In this document: positions 9,517 through 20,163 of the stretch, piece after piece | Layout: the number at the start of each line of letters is the position of its first letter | How positions within the stretch are numbered: the stretch's first letter is position 1 | Origin: Phymatolithon calcareum | Taxonomy: Eukaryota > Rhodophyta > Florideophyceae > Hapalidiales | Assembly: GCA_977006965.1 (NCBI GenBank) | Contig: OZ345368.1 | Coordinates: 1,116,001-1,180,000, forward strand | Length of the DNA: 64,000 bases | Reading direction: 5' to 3' | Position numbers and translations under genes: made by a program | The notes under the pieces: model-generated | What the model saw: only the letters and a program-made list of their open reading frames with translations | What the model was told of the DNA's origin: nothing | The model's database searches: none

Positions 9517-11382
9517 GGGTGCTTTTCTTAGCTTATCGTTTTTGGTTTGTTTTCGTTTGATTTGTAAATTTTATTTTTTATCTTCGCTTGTGTTGTCTCT
9601 TGTCTGTCGATCCGAATGTTGTATCGTGTTGATGTCTTGTACTGTGGGTCCTCCTTGTCGATGCACTACTTGCTTCGTCTGATCCGAGGTGCATCTTGAG
9701 CTGTTGCTGCACCCATCTTTCTATCTCCGCTTTGTTGCATTGCTAGTCGATGCTCATCAATGTTCGTTCTATTCCGCAGCACGAGTTGCACTCGTTTGCC
9801 GTGCATGTCTCTTCCCGCTCACTCAGCATGTTGAGGACCATAGGGACAGTAGTGACACAATTCAAGAGTTCGGAAGCGGCTTGCCAAACATAATACTGTA
9901 GCAAAAAGGTCCGCGCGATGTAAATCCGCACTGCGCTTGTTCGAATTCGAAAAAACGCGCCCTTCACATGCGTTCAATTGCTACCAGCTACAAGTGCGTC
10001 ACCCGCACGCAATCCGCCCCATTGGATGTTGCGCATTACTGTACAACGATAACTGCAACGCAGTGCATGAAAATTGTACTGTACATCGACGCAAACTGCA
10101 AATCCACATAGTGACCAGGGCCATTCAGCAACCTAAAATTCAAACCATTTGATAGCACTGTACATACTGTACTCTCTGTGTATTTCTCTTGCCTCGTCTC
10201 GCACGTTCGTTTCATCACACCCGTGAAGCAGGCAGGTAAGCAAGCAAGCAAGCAACCACGCGTTACGATCATCGTTGTGTATTGGAAGATTTTGAAAAAA
10301 CCGAAACTGCCACAGTATGATACCACCCATTCCCTTGTCGCATTTACAGCACTGCGCCTCCCGCACCGCGGATTGGACAAACAATCGCACGGCAAACACG
10401 CTTGCGCTTTGCTGTCAATTGCAACCAAACTGCCCGCGCTACGTAGCGCAAGACATTCTCGTCATGCGGTGACGCATTGAGACAATCACGCACTTTTTGT
10501 CGCCCCGACCATTTTCTACCCCGCTTGACGCGCCGTGCAGTCACACATACTTTGACGGCGATTGATGAGGACGACACGCTCGTGCGTGGCCAAGCCAGTT
10601 TGTTTTTGCACCCGTGCCGTATCAGATGCACATCATGTGTGACTGTGCATCCGAACCTGTCGCAGCACGAGATCGTCTGAAAAAGAACTGAATAATAACG
10701 CGATTTTATCTGTGGTTCAATATTTTCCCGCCATTTTCACCCGCCAATATGGCCAGATACGATGCTGATGTTGGCGTCCAAGCGTTGCCGCGTGGGAATC
10801 ATGGGATTGCTTTGCGCGTACTGTCTTCGTACAGAAGGGTCGAAATAATGCTTGTTGAGGTAATACAGTACGACCTTCGCTTCCACGAGTAGTACTGTGA
10901 TTGACGACGTGGACCAGACATTACCAGCCGTTCGTAAGTGTAAACTTGTACTACCGTAGGGGTATTAATCCTACTCAGCGAGTACCACCTTAATACTCAT
11001 ACAGTCCATATCATAGAAGGGATAAATGAAGAAGCATTGCCCTTCTCTCACACGCAGACTCCTCCAAAGATGCAGGAATGACTGTACCGGATGCACGCGT
11101 CTTCATCGCCCAGTTGGCCATATAGTGCCACTCATCGTCTTACCTTCCTAAACTACCAGTTGTCGGTTCCGTAATTAGATACTTGACCTGCAGAATGATC
11201 AAGCGTTTTTCTGACACCCCCGCGAGTGTCACATACACCTCCTTTGCCTTTACTCGCCGCAGGACCAGACGCTAGTCAAAACAACTACTCTTCCGCGGCG
11301 TGATAATAGGCAGTGTCACACGTTGCTGTGATAATACTTTTGCGCATCACATCGACCTCTCTCCGCGCATATTTGTGCTGAT
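9517..11382. other. Downstream flank of paralogue 2, no supported gene
   Basis: A T-rich stretch directly after the stop (9520-9620) is a likely 3' UTR. Beyond it there are only short frames, an (AAGC)n run near 10238-10255, and TACTGTAC words up to about 11,090. The last 100 bases are the preserved left flank of the retrotransposon insertion, whose continuation resumes at 20,159. Confidence 0.55.
11378..11382. repeat. Target-site duplication CTGAT (left)
   Basis: CTGAT directly precedes the left LTR and is repeated at 20,159-20,163 directly after the right LTR. Five bases is the usual size for Ty3/Gypsy integrases. Confidence 0.92.
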
Positions 11383-12307
11383 TGTAGTGCAATGCAGATG
11401 GCAAAAACACCACACAAACAAGAAGGATGAGGACGAACAGAATGAAAGGGAGTATGGGTAGTTGTGGCAGAGCTCGTACGTGCGTCACGATCGTAGGACG
11501 AGAAAGTCCTGGTGTCCGTGAGGCCGTCGCCTCGAAGGCGGAATGGATGATCACGTCGCCTCGAAGGCGGAATGGATAGTCACGTCGCCTCGAAGGCGGA
11601 ATGGATGATCACGTCGCCTCGAAGGCGGAATGGATAGTCACGTCGCCTCGAAGGCGGAATGGATGATCGCGTCGCCTCTGAGGCGGAATGGATGATAACT
11701 TCGCCTCGGAGGCGGAATGGATAGGGTCGTCGCTGCGAAAGCGGAAAGAAACGAAGCAGAAAAAATGTCGCTTGGATGGCGGGATGGAAGAACTGTCGGG
11801 ATCCTTGAACGTTCTGTGTCGGGATCGTGCGGCGAATGGCTCAACGCCCCTGGCTTGGGGTAGCAAGAGAGACGCACACACAAAGGTCAGATAGATGAGG
11901 TTTTTCCCCGTGCGCGAACGCGAATGCAACGTTGTGAGTTGCACGATACGGCTGCACGAAGATGCGGTGAGGGATGTGGATGGGGAACATCCACTCGAAG
12001 TGTCAACGGGTCGAGCTAGCGATGGATGCGAGCGCAAAACCAAACAGTTGAGTCTACGAGCGGGATTCACCGCCCTCTTTACTTTCGGTCGGCGTCGTCG
12101 TGGTTTATAACCACTCGAGGTGATCTCTAAGCTATCTTACAGTGCATGCGAGACAACGTGTACTACTGGTCTATAAGGGATCACGATACTAACTCGCGAG
12201 TCATTTCCAGACCAATGGGATGGAAGAAATGCACAGGCGTCGGTCGCGAGAAAAGGAAGGCGTCCCCACCATCTGGCGGTAGCACTGCAATACCGGTGGG
12301 CGCGACA
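11383..12307 (-). repeat. 3' LTR (left copy), 925 bp
   Basis: Starts TGTAGTGCAATG and ends GCGACA on the plus strand. It carries seven 29-bp tandem units and a minus-strand TATA box (12,104-12,110, GGTTATAAACC context). A 153-codon minus frame inside it (11,609-12,070) is duplicated in the other LTR and is a shadow of the repeats. Confidence 0.94.
11526..11728. repeat. 29-bp tandem repeat inside the LTR, about 7 units
   Basis: Units begin GTCGCCTCGAAGGCGG and alternate endings ATGGATGATCAC and ATGGATAGTCAC, which suggests a 58-bp higher-order dimer. The last two units drift (CTCTGAGG, CTCGGAGG). Each contains a CGCCTCGAAGGCG inverted core. The same array lies at 19,377-19,579 in the other LTR. 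It could be an enhancer or a packaging structure; role not shown. Confidence 0.9.
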
Positions 12308-12330
12308 CAACTCCCCCCCAGCGACGGACG
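12308..12330 (-). other. Polypurine tract of the retrotransposon
   Basis: Directly inside the 3' LTR the minus strand reads CTGGGGGGAGTTG before the LTR starts with TGTCGC. This is a G/A-rich primer site for plus-strand synthesis in the expected place. Confidence 0.7.
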
Positions 12331-12391
12331 CATTCTAGAAGGTGAGTGAACTCTGATTTCGCAAGCTTGCTGGAGCGTCGGTGTTACCGGA

Positions 12392-15300
12392 TCATGCCAG
12401 CTCAGCTTTTTCCAGGTCTGGCGGAAGCAGGAGCTGAAGCCGGTTGTGATACTTGACCACCATGTTTCGCGTAAGGTGCTCAATTGGTTCCCATGAATCT
12501 TCGTTTGGAGCGACATACCAGCGTACAAGATAGATAAGACAACCGGGGTGCGATTTGCGAGGCTTGTGCGAAAGAATTTTCTCGAAAACGCGTATCTCGC
12601 TCGCCGTCGTCACTGCGCTTTTCTCGGACGGAACTGTGTGCACCCTGCCAGGAGTGGAGAGTACGGGCCTCTTATCGAAAATATTTTTCGTGACTTCGGG
12701 CTCAGCGAACCGCACAGTTTTCTCTCCACGGGCTCGAACGGCTCTCGACATTGATCTTGTAACTCTGCGGTTTAGCTCTGGATGCTCGCGCGCCGAAGGT
12801 GTACTTTCTGCGGCGATTGTCGTCTTTGCGAGTGGGAGTTCCTATATTTCGCTGTACGGCGCGGGTTTCTCTGTCACGAGGTCGGTTCTCTTCGGTGGGG
12901 CAGCTTCCAATCGGTCGGAAGACACGCGCTCGACTAGTTCCCCTCGTTTGATAACTGCGGTGGTTTCGTCGAGTTCCACGATATCAAACGGCCCAGTGCC
13001 ACCTGGGAGCAGTTTGTGACGGTGTCCAACCACGCCCTTGTAGTCGCGACGCAGAAATGCTTGTCCTCCCTTTTGCAACTTGCGCGGTGGTGCTCGCACT
13101 CGGTCATCGTACCCCTTCTTGTACCTCGCTTGAGCCTTCGCTGACGTAGCGCTCGCGTCGCTTACCAGCGTGCGAAGTCGACGTAGCCATGCGGTGCGCT
13201 CTTCTTTCGGAGAGGTTCGGCATCCGCTGGTGACCTCCTTCATTACTATCGCTTTTGGCGTCCGCGAGAGAACTAGCTCAAATGGTGCAACTCCTGTAGT
13301 GCTGTGGGACTGAGTATTGTATGCAAATGAGATGGCGTCGACGAAAAGATCCCAATCTCTGGGATGATCGCTTATTTAATGACGAAGTGCCGACTTGGGT
13401 GTCCGATTGTACCTCTCAACTTGACCGTTGGTTTGAGGGTGGTACGAAGTTGTAGTTACGTTCTTCACTCCCAGAATCCTGCAAACTTCAATCATGAATT
13501 TCGCACGAAATTGCGGCCCGTTGTCAGTGAGGATGGTGGCGGGAATGCCAAAATTGCATATCCAATGACTGACGAAAGCGCGTGCAATAGCGTAAGCAGA
13601 AATGGATCTCATCGGGACCACCTTCGTCACCTTCGAAAACCGGTCGCTGATAACGAGGATATGGCGGTGACCACGTGGGGTCTCTATAAGCTCGCCCATC
13701 AAATCCATGGCAACCTCCTCTAAGGGCCCACTTGCCGGAAACTGCTGCATTGGGCGCTTGCGGTAGTGCTCCCCTGCTCTCTCCCTTGAGCAGGTTGGGC
13801 AATCCAACGAGGTACGATAGCAATCTACGGCCATCGAGGGCCAGTAAAACCTTTTCCGTAGCGTTGCGTAGAGTTTTCTACCACCAATATGAGCCGATGC
13901 GGCCGGTCTGTGCGATAGGTTGAGAACGTGGGAGCGCAGTGCCTTCGGCACCACAATTTGTGCAGATTTGTAAACGTTGCGAACCAGCAGTCCGCTCTGC
14001 TCGAGCTCAAGGAACGACGTAGGCACTTTGCTGTTCATACGTTGTCGTATCGCCTTGCAGAACTCGTCAGTAAGCTGGGCTTGTATAAGCTCGAGCTCAT
14101 CGAGTGCACTGGGAACGTTGTCGATGTGAGGCAGTGCCGCACTGTCATCTCTGGCTCCTACAGCATCTTCGTCTTCATCAGGTACGTCTTCCTCGTCGCT
14201 TGTGTTTGTTTCAATGTCGGAGGTGAAACAGGGTATGTCTAGGTCGAGCGTATCGTTGGCGGGAGATTCTGTCGGCACGCGCGATAAGGCGTCGGCGTGG
14301 CAATTTGTGCGTCCTGGGCGGTAGTTGACAACGAAATCGTACTCTGCTAATCGCAGGCGCCAGCGCATGAGCCTTCCACTCGGATCCTTGATGTCCATTA
14401 ACCATTTTAGTGCATGGTGGTCAGTGTTGACGACAAATTGCGTTCCCAATAAGTAAGGGCGACACGTAAAGATTCCGAATATTAGTGCAAGACACTCCTT
14501 CTCCGTCATGGAGTAGTTTCGCTCAGCCTTCGTAAGGGTCCTGCTCCAGTAACCCACCGGCTGTCGCTCTCCGTTCTCTTGCTGCTGAAATAGCGCGCAA
14601 CCCAATTGGTGCTCACATGCATCTGTATCTAGGGAAAACGGCAGTCCTTGTCGGGGCAGGGCGAGAATAGGAGGGCTTGTAACTGCGGCTTTCAGAGCTG
14701 CGTATGACTCTGTTTGGCGCTGGTTAAACAGCTCCAGCTTCGTGGCGCCTTTCAGATTCGGTCCCTTCAGAAGCTCGTAAAGGGGAGCCGCAATGTCTGC
14801 AAAATTTCGCACGAACCTGCGGTAAACGTTTACCAAACCGAGGAAGGATCGCAGCTCCGTAATTGTCGTCGGATGCGTGGCGTCCTTCAGTGAGCGAGTC
14901 GCCGCTTCTGGTACCGACAGGCGACTCGGCTGAATTGTGTGGCCAAGATATTCAACTGTATGCGTGAAAAACTCGCACTTGGCTAAGTTGAGGCTGATGC
15001 CCGCAGCTTCTAATGCCCCGAGGACCTCATCGACATGTTCAACGTGATCCTCCATGGTCTTGCTGAATATAATGACATCATCGACGTACACAAGGCACGT
15101 CTTCCACGTGAAGCCGCTTAGTACAATGTCCAGCGCCCGCTGGAAAGTCGCTGGTGCATTAGTTAGTCCGAACGGCATTCTCGTAAATTCGTACAATCCG
15201 TCAAATGTTACGAAAGCTGTTTTCGCGCGATCGGCGTCCGCTACCGGTACTTGCCAAAATCCGGCTTTCGCGTCCAGTGTCGTAAACCATTGCGCGTCGC

Positions 15301-16696
15301 CGAGGCTATCGATGCAGTCGTCGAGCCTCGGAAGCGGATATGCGTCCCGCTTTGAAACTGCGTTGAGCCGGCGGAAGTCGACACAAAATCGTAACGATCC
15401 GTCCGATTTGGGTGCTAATACCACTGGTGATGCCCACTCGCTGGAACTTGGGACAATAACGCCTTTTTCGAGCATCTTGTCAACATGTTGTCGAACCACG
15501 TCTCGCTGCTTAAAACCCGATCTGTACGGGGCTTGCCTTATTGGGCGCGTCTCGGGGAGTAGGTCGATGTAGTGCTTCGTCGCCTTGATTTCTCCTAAGT
15601 GCCCCGACCACATCGCTTCGTGTCGGCGCAGCATCTCGCGAATACGCTGGCGTTCAACTTCCGGGACGTTGCTGAGGTCAACGTCTTCAGTGGTTGTGAC
15701 ATCCTTGTTCTTAACTTCTTTGACATGACTCTTATCGTTGGGTGGGCGAAGCGCGTGGAACTTTCTTGTGTCGGCGACTAGGATCTCGGTGAACTCCTCA
15801 CGCGTGGTTCTGAAATCAGCTTCATCCTCCAGGAGTTTTTTATCGCCAACGAGGTCGGCCAAGGTCAACTTGGTGGGGATTGTCACTTTTGGCGTATCCT
15901 TGACATGGGCGACCACCATGTTCTTCGGTAACCATACGGGTGCCTTTCCAAAGTTTGCAAAAAGGGCAAAGAAAGAACGTCCGTCTTCAACTTCGACGAT
16001 TCCGTTCGAGGCACACATACGGTCGGAGGTGAACAGTTGCCCCTTTGGAATTAGCTCGAAGGTACCGGTACACCGCGTCACGAGCTGTACCCACGACTGG
16101 GTGCCCGGCGCAATGCACGTCCGCTTTGCCATGCGTACCTTATTGGACATTCGACTATTTGATTTTCGATTATGCAATTGTGGGTCCTTCAGATTTGTCT
16201 CGATGTTCAGGTTCATTTTTCCCTTGCGAGCTTTGACGATGGATACCACAGAGCCATCATCAAGAAGCACAGATGAGAGGCGTGGTGCGATCGCAATCAC
16301 GAAACGGTTGATGAAGTCACATCCCAATATGTAGTGCACCGCTAGGTTCATGCAGACGATGAATGTAACCTTAACCATTCGATCTCCAAGCTGCACGACG
16401 AGATCTACAGTGCCTAGGCAACTAATCCGGCGCCCATTTGCATCTCTCACCACTGGTGTATCGCTGGTCATCATATGCGACTTAATCTCTTCGGTGAGGG
16501 CGTCAGCGTGCACAAAATTAAGACCGGCACCAGTGTCAAGTACCGCGTTGACCTTACTGAGAGCTTGTGCGTGACCACCGATCATGGCGGGGACCTTGTA
16601 GTTTCTGGTGCTTAAAACGCATACTGGATCTGTTTCTATGCCGTGTACTGTCTTCACAGGCCAAGGAGTGGATTGTGCACCTGAAGTGCGCATCAT
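12392..16696 (-). pseudogene. pol: Pol polyprotein of the chromovirus, two in-frame stop codons
   Basis: One continuous minus frame of about 1,435 codons broken by TAA at 13,378-13,376 and TAG at 12,844-12,842; all three open segments are in the same frame, so these are nonsense changes and not frameshifts. Domains counted from ATG 16,696: aspartic protease DTGA (54-57); RT with YVDD (537-540) and FGLTNAPATFQ (509-519); RNase H FSLDTDA (688-693) and DALSRVP (802-808); integrase zinc finger with CPTC (966-969); integrase core D998, D1058 in LTDNGPQF and E1094 in GQVERYNR. The first stop falls shortly after this, in the integrase core's tail. After the second stop lie a linker and a chromodomain (about codons 1360-1420, YLVRW then SWEPIEHL). 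RT and protease active sites look intact. The frame is open upstream past the Gag stop, in the -1 frame relative to Gag. Confidence 0.93.
12430..12620 (-). other. Integrase C-terminal chromodomain
   Basis: The minus frame reads ...EIRVFEKILSHK then CLIYLVRWY, DSWEPIEHLTRN and VVKYHNRL. This is the chromodomain pattern of chromovirus integrases (aromatic cage-like Y/W residues and a closing helix). In the family it directs integration to modified chromatin. It lies behind the second stop codon, so it would be made only by readthrough. Confidence 0.85.
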
Positions 16697-16764
16697 TTTC
16701 GCTTTTCTCGCTGCAATATGAGCGCATCGGGCAAGGGTAGATTTGAGATATTTCCAGGGGGCGT

Positions 16765-16790
16765 CTAGTACAAGGCGCCCCCTTTCGCTT
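16765..16790 (-). promoter_or_regulatory. Candidate Gag-Pol -1 frameshift site
   Basis: On the minus strand GCGAAAGGGGGCGCC lies about 10 bases before the Gag TAG. The Pol frame is the -1 frame and is open across this point. The A3G5 run could allow slippage, although it is not a textbook X-XXY-YYZ heptamer. Without a shift Pol would need its own start at ATG 16,696. Confidence 0.4.
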
Positions 16791-19206
16791 TTCCCGGATC
16801 CTGTGGGGCTTGGGCGAATTTTGGGGAGCTTGGTCTCTTTAGACCTTCGGGACTGGCTGGTGTGGGTGGTTGGTGTTTAGTATTCCCTCCCACCTGTCCT
16901 ATTGGTTGACCAATTAGCGCTCCTTTTCCCGTTTCACACCCGTTTGATAGTAGCACGCGGACTATTCCGTCCATACGCAGATCGTCGAATGTGAGTCGTC
17001 CAGCAGAGCGAAGGTAGCTGTCCCACGGAACTCGAATCTTTGTCGCCAAAGGGAGTTTCTCGAAGTTGGAGACAACGATGTGTGCGAGCTGGAGTGTAGT
17101 CATCTTGCAGTCAGGCTTGTAATGCGTGCCAATCTCGTAGCATTTGTGACACACAACGCCGATATATGCCCCGTTTTGGTCGAAGTATCCAGGACGCGGT
17201 GTTGAGCTTCGGGACTTCGGGGCAGGAACGTAACGGCCAGCTCCGCCTTGTCTGTCGAGGGCGAGTGCTAGCTCAACAGACGATGTCGAGTGGGAAATGT
17301 CCTCTATGGATTTCTCTGCTGCCAGTTCCGACTCCTCGTTAGCGAAGAAGATGGGGTCCCCTTCGTCGTCCAGATAGTTCATAATACTAGATGGGCGCAT
17401 TTTGATAGTCCTCTCACTGGATCGCTCGACTTTTGGTTCGCGGGCTCGCATTACAGACCCCTCGATCCTAGCTGATTCGATGAGCTCAAGCATGTCGTTT
17501 CCAGGATTTTTCGCTCGAAATCGACGCACTAGTGATCTAATGCGTTCGTCGAGTCCGTCGACAAACCGGGCTGCGAAGTCTTGCGCGCTCAATGGATATC
17601 CACATCTTGAATGGGCGTTCGTCAGGCGTTGCGCGAACGCTTCCTCAGTCTCTCCTGGCTTTTGAGACATCGTCCTCAGTACTGTTAGGGCGCGATCCAA
17701 CTCGTCGTCTTTTGCGTATGAGCGCAACAACCAGTTCACCGCCGAAGGCCAGTTCCAGATTCCGGTCGGTGTCCGCTCAGGTCCGCGGCCCGCATTAGCT
17801 AAAGCTAACGCACCTCTGTAGCGAACATTCACATCTCCGTCGAGAAAACTGGGTAATATGCGGAACAACTGTGACTCGGAAAGCTCAAGATCGTTTGCAG
17901 ATTCGACAATGCGACTCAAGAAAGCCAATACAGCGAGGCTGTCTTTCCCGTCAAAATTGGCGTTGTACATTGTCATCTTCAAGAACTCGGTGTTTTCCCT
18001 GACATTCTTGAGATCCTCCCTCAAAGCGGCGCGAGTCCTGCGCAAACGGTAGGAGCGATATGAAACGACTCGCCTGAAGGCCGAGTTCGTGGGCACAATT
18101 TCCCGAAGGAGGGGCTCGGAATCTCCTTGGATTTCATCTTCGCCTTCATACCGCTGTTCTGTTTGCCGTTGGGAAGCAGTCACCGGGGAAACTACAACTT
18201 GGGCTTTTGCCGGCGGTGGCACTAAAGGCGCTGTTTCCGCAAAAGATACTGGTACTTCATGTGGATGAGCTGGATGGTAGATGTGTGGAGGCACACTGGG
18301 TGAAGGTGCACCCGGCCACATGGGGCCGCCCCACGGGGAACCATACGGGTTCCACACAGGTGGTGCTTGAGGGTACTGCATAGAGCTCGAATATGGGTAG
18401 CCTGGCCAGAGAGGGTTAGGGCCGTAGTGTGACAGTGATCCTTGATGCGGCGGCCTATGTGGGGAGCGCGAACCCCTCCGCTCAGTATCTTCTCTGAAAT
18501 GCCAATGCGGCGTTTCTCGTGCATATTCACTTCGGTCGCCCCGAATTGAAGGCGATTTCGAACCTTGGCGGCGATATTCATTTCTTCGTTCCCTAATTTC
18601 GCTTGAACGTCTTTGGTGTGCCCTTGAGCGTTCTCGTCTGCGGCTCAGGTACACATGACGCTCGACGTCACGGGGTAAGCCATCACGTCTGCTTTTGGGT
18701 CTATCGGGGTGCTGTTGGAATCTTCCATATTCCTCGGTGTTATCGAGGACATAGTCTTCCTCTGTGTTGTCCGAAGCGCCAGATCCATCGGTCGCGACTG
18801 GGCTGTCCAACCGCTGCATTCTTTCACTTAGGGCTGCAACGCGTGATGAACTTGTCCGGGTAGTTTGTGGATGTAAATCGGATGGATGCATGGTCAGTCT
18901 TCGCGAGGGTGGACAGTCATCTTCTGCTCGAGGATGACCGGCTGAAGTCCCTAGTGGTCCTTCACGATCATCTTCCCGGATGTGGTCTGGGGCGGCTTCC
19001 ATAACAGCTGCCTGCTCATCTTGCGGTGTCCGAGTCGGCGCTTCTATAACAGCAGCCTGCTCATCTTGCGGCGTCCAAGTCGGCGGCGTGAGAAATGCGT
19101 TACCCGTAGTGTTCGTAGTCAAACTTGCGCGGCCGGGCTCGGATATGGATACAGATGAAATCGGCAAAGAATTACGCGGAAGATTTGAATTGTTTTGGTC
19201 GTCCAT
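16765..19206 (-). CDS. gag: Gag polyprotein of the chromovirus
   Basis: 813 residues from ATG 19,206, which lies 28 bases inside the 5' LTR; a longer frame starts within the LTR and is unlikely to be the true start. The N-terminal third is polar and Arg/Ser/Pro-rich (SRRRERSRAHQRRSS region), then a Pro/Tyr-rich stretch, then a retrotransposon-type capsid region (NWLLRSYAKDDEL, SQKPGETEEAFAQRL, FVDGLDERIRSLV). Near the C-terminus is one zinc knuckle, CHKCYEIGTHYKPDC, which is C-x2-C-x5-H-x4-C, one residue longer than usual. An imperfect N-terminal repeat (APTRTPQDEQAAVxEA) suggests a recent in-frame duplication. The reading frame is intact. Confidence 0.92.
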   Translation of the reverse strand: MDDQNNSNLPRNSLPISSVSISEPGRASLTTNTTGNAFLTPPTWTPQDEQAAVIEAPTRTPQDEQAAVMEAAPDHIREDDREGPLGTSAGHPRAEDDCPPSRRLTMHPSDLHPQTTRTSSSRVAALSERMQRLDSPVATDGSGASDNTEEDYVLDNTEEYGRFQQHPDRPKSRRDGLPRDVERHVYLSRRRERSRAHQRRSSEIRERRNEYRRQGSKSPSIRGDRSEYARETPHWHFREDTERRGSRSPHRPPHQGSLSHYGPNPLWPGYPYSSSMQYPQAPPVWNPYGSPWGGPMWPGAPSPSVPPHIYHPAHPHEVPVSFAETAPLVPPPAKAQVVVSPVTASQRQTEQRYEGEDEIQGDSEPLLREIVPTNSAFRRVVSYRSYRLRRTRAALREDLKNVRENTEFLKMTMYNANFDGKDSLAVLAFLSRIVESANDLELSESQLFRILPSFLDGDVNVRYRGALALANAGRGPERTPTGIWNWPSAVNWLLRSYAKDDELDRALTVLRTMSQKPGETEEAFAQRLTNAHSRCGYPLSAQDFAARFVDGLDERIRSLVRRFRAKNPGNDMLELIESARIEGSVMRAREPKVERSSERTIKMRPSSIMNYLDDEGDPIFFANEESELAAEKSIEDISHSTSSVELALALDRQGGAGRYVPAPKSRSSTPRPGYFDQNGAYIGVVCHKCYEIGTHYKPDCKMTTLQLAHIVVSNFEKLPLATKIRVPWDSYLRSAGRLTFDDLRMDGIVRVLLSNGCETGKGALIGQPIGQVGGNTKHQPPTPASPEGLKRPSSPKFAQAPQDPGKAKGGALY

Positions 19207-19207
19207 T

Positions 19208-19233
19208 TTCTCTTCTAGGTCGGGAGACCAGAA
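19208..19233 (-). other. Candidate primer binding site
   Basis: Just inside the 5' LTR, minus strand, TGGTCTCCCGACCTAGAAG begins three bases after the LTR end. TGG would pair with a tRNA 3' CCA. I could not identify the tRNA. Confidence 0.5.
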
Positions 19234-20158
19234 TGTAGTGCAATGCAGATGGCAAAAACACCACACAAACAAGAAGGATGAGGACGAACAGAATGAAAGG
19301 GAGTATGGGTAGTTGTGGCAGAGCTCGTACGTGCGTCACGATCGTAGGACGAGAAAGTCCTGGTGTCCGTGAGGCCGTCGCCTCGAAGGCGGAATGGATG
19401 ATCACGTCGCCTCGAAGGCGGAATGGATAGTCACGTCGCCTCGAAGGCGGAATGGATGATCACGTCGCCTCGAAGGCGGAATGGATAGTCACGTCGCCTC
19501 GAAGGCGGAATGGATGATCACGTCGCCTCTGAGGCGGAATGGATGATAACTTCGCCTCGGAGGCGGAATGGATAGGGTCGTCGCTGCGAAAGCGGAAAGA
19601 AACGAAGCAGAAAAAATGTCGCTTGGATGGCGGGATGGAAGAACTGTCGGGATCCTTGAACGTTCTGTGTCGGGATCGTGCGGCGAATGGCTCAACGCCC
19701 CTGGCTTGGGGTAGCAAGAGAGACGCACACACAAAGGTCAGATAGATGAGGTTTTTCCCCGTGCGCGAACGCGAATGCAACGTTGTGAGTTGCACGATAC
19801 GGCTGCACGAAGATGCGGTGAGGGATGTGGATGGGGAACATCCACTCGAAGTGTCAACGGGTCGAGCTAGCGATGGATGCGAGCGCAAAACCAAACAGTT
19901 GAGTCTACGAGCGGGATTCACCGCCCTCTTTACTTTCGGTCGGCGTCGTCGTGGTTTATAACCACTCGAGGTGATCTCTAAGCTATCTTACAGTGCATGC
20001 GAGACAACGTGTACTACTGGTCTATAAGGGATCACGATACTAACTCGCGAGTCATTTCCAGACCAATGGGATGGAAGAAATGCACAGGCGTCGGTCGCGA
20101 GAAAAGGAAGGCGTCCCCACCATCTGGCGGTAGCACTGCAATACCGGTGGGCGCGACA
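19234..20158 (-). repeat. 5' LTR (right copy), 925 bp
   Basis: Same length as the left LTR, with one difference noticed by eye. It carries the same 29-bp array (19,377-19,579) and minus-strand TATA box (19,955-19,961), which is the likely promoter for the genomic RNA. Confidence 0.94.
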
Positions 20159-20163
20159 CTGAT
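20159..20163. repeat. Target-site duplication CTGAT (right)
   Basis: Matches 11,378-11,382. Confidence 0.92.

Larger units (their letters stand above)
214..11090. repeat. Dispersed palindromic word TACTGTAC / TACAGTACTGTA, gene-island specific
   Basis: A short self-complementary word family recurs through this stretch. Clear examples are near 214-265, 303-322, 900-917 (CTACAGTACTGTAG, a perfect palindrome), 1188-1202, 1550, 1897, 2985, 5630, 6864-6884, 7106, 7236, 7364-7384, 7547-7570, 7984-8000, 8393, 9892, 10036, 10076, 10157-10175 and 10864. By eye there are more than 30 sites in 11 kb. In the following 53 kb only scattered near-matches are seen (for example 44,278 and 45,375). Several sites are tandem overlaps (TACAGTACAGTACTGTACTG). 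It may be a regulatory site, a modification target or a highly iterated palindrome; the sequence alone does not decide. Confidence 0.7.
11383..20158 (-). mobile_element. Complete Ty3/Gypsy chromovirus-type LTR retrotransposon
   Basis: An 8,776-bp element, transcribed on the minus strand. It has two 925-bp LTRs (11,383-12,307 and 19,234-20,158) that begin TG and end CA, a 5-bp TSD, Gag and Pol. Pol order is protease, RT, RNase H, integrase, which defines Ty3/Gypsy; the chromodomain after integrase defines the chromovirus branch. I noticed only one LTR difference (about 11,668, G against A), so insertion looks recent. Despite that, Pol has two in-frame stops, so this copy is probably not autonomous and was perhaps mobilised in trans. 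The element splits a locus whose sequence reads across the TSD (TTTGTGCTGAT then GCTCGGCATTGACG). Confidence 0.95.

Noticed and set aside
11526-11728. 29-bp direct repeats as a CRISPR array
   Set aside because: Units are contiguous without spacers, lie inside an LTR and recur in the other LTR; the genome is eukaryotic.
11609-12070. 153-codon frame repeated at 19,460-19,921 as a conserved protein
   Set aside because: It is the LTR read in antisense frame; conservation is due to LTR identity.
19207-19272. Longer Gag start inside the 5' LTR
   Set aside because: The first ATG after the LTR at 19,206 gives a normal leader; the upstream part reads the LTR sequence.
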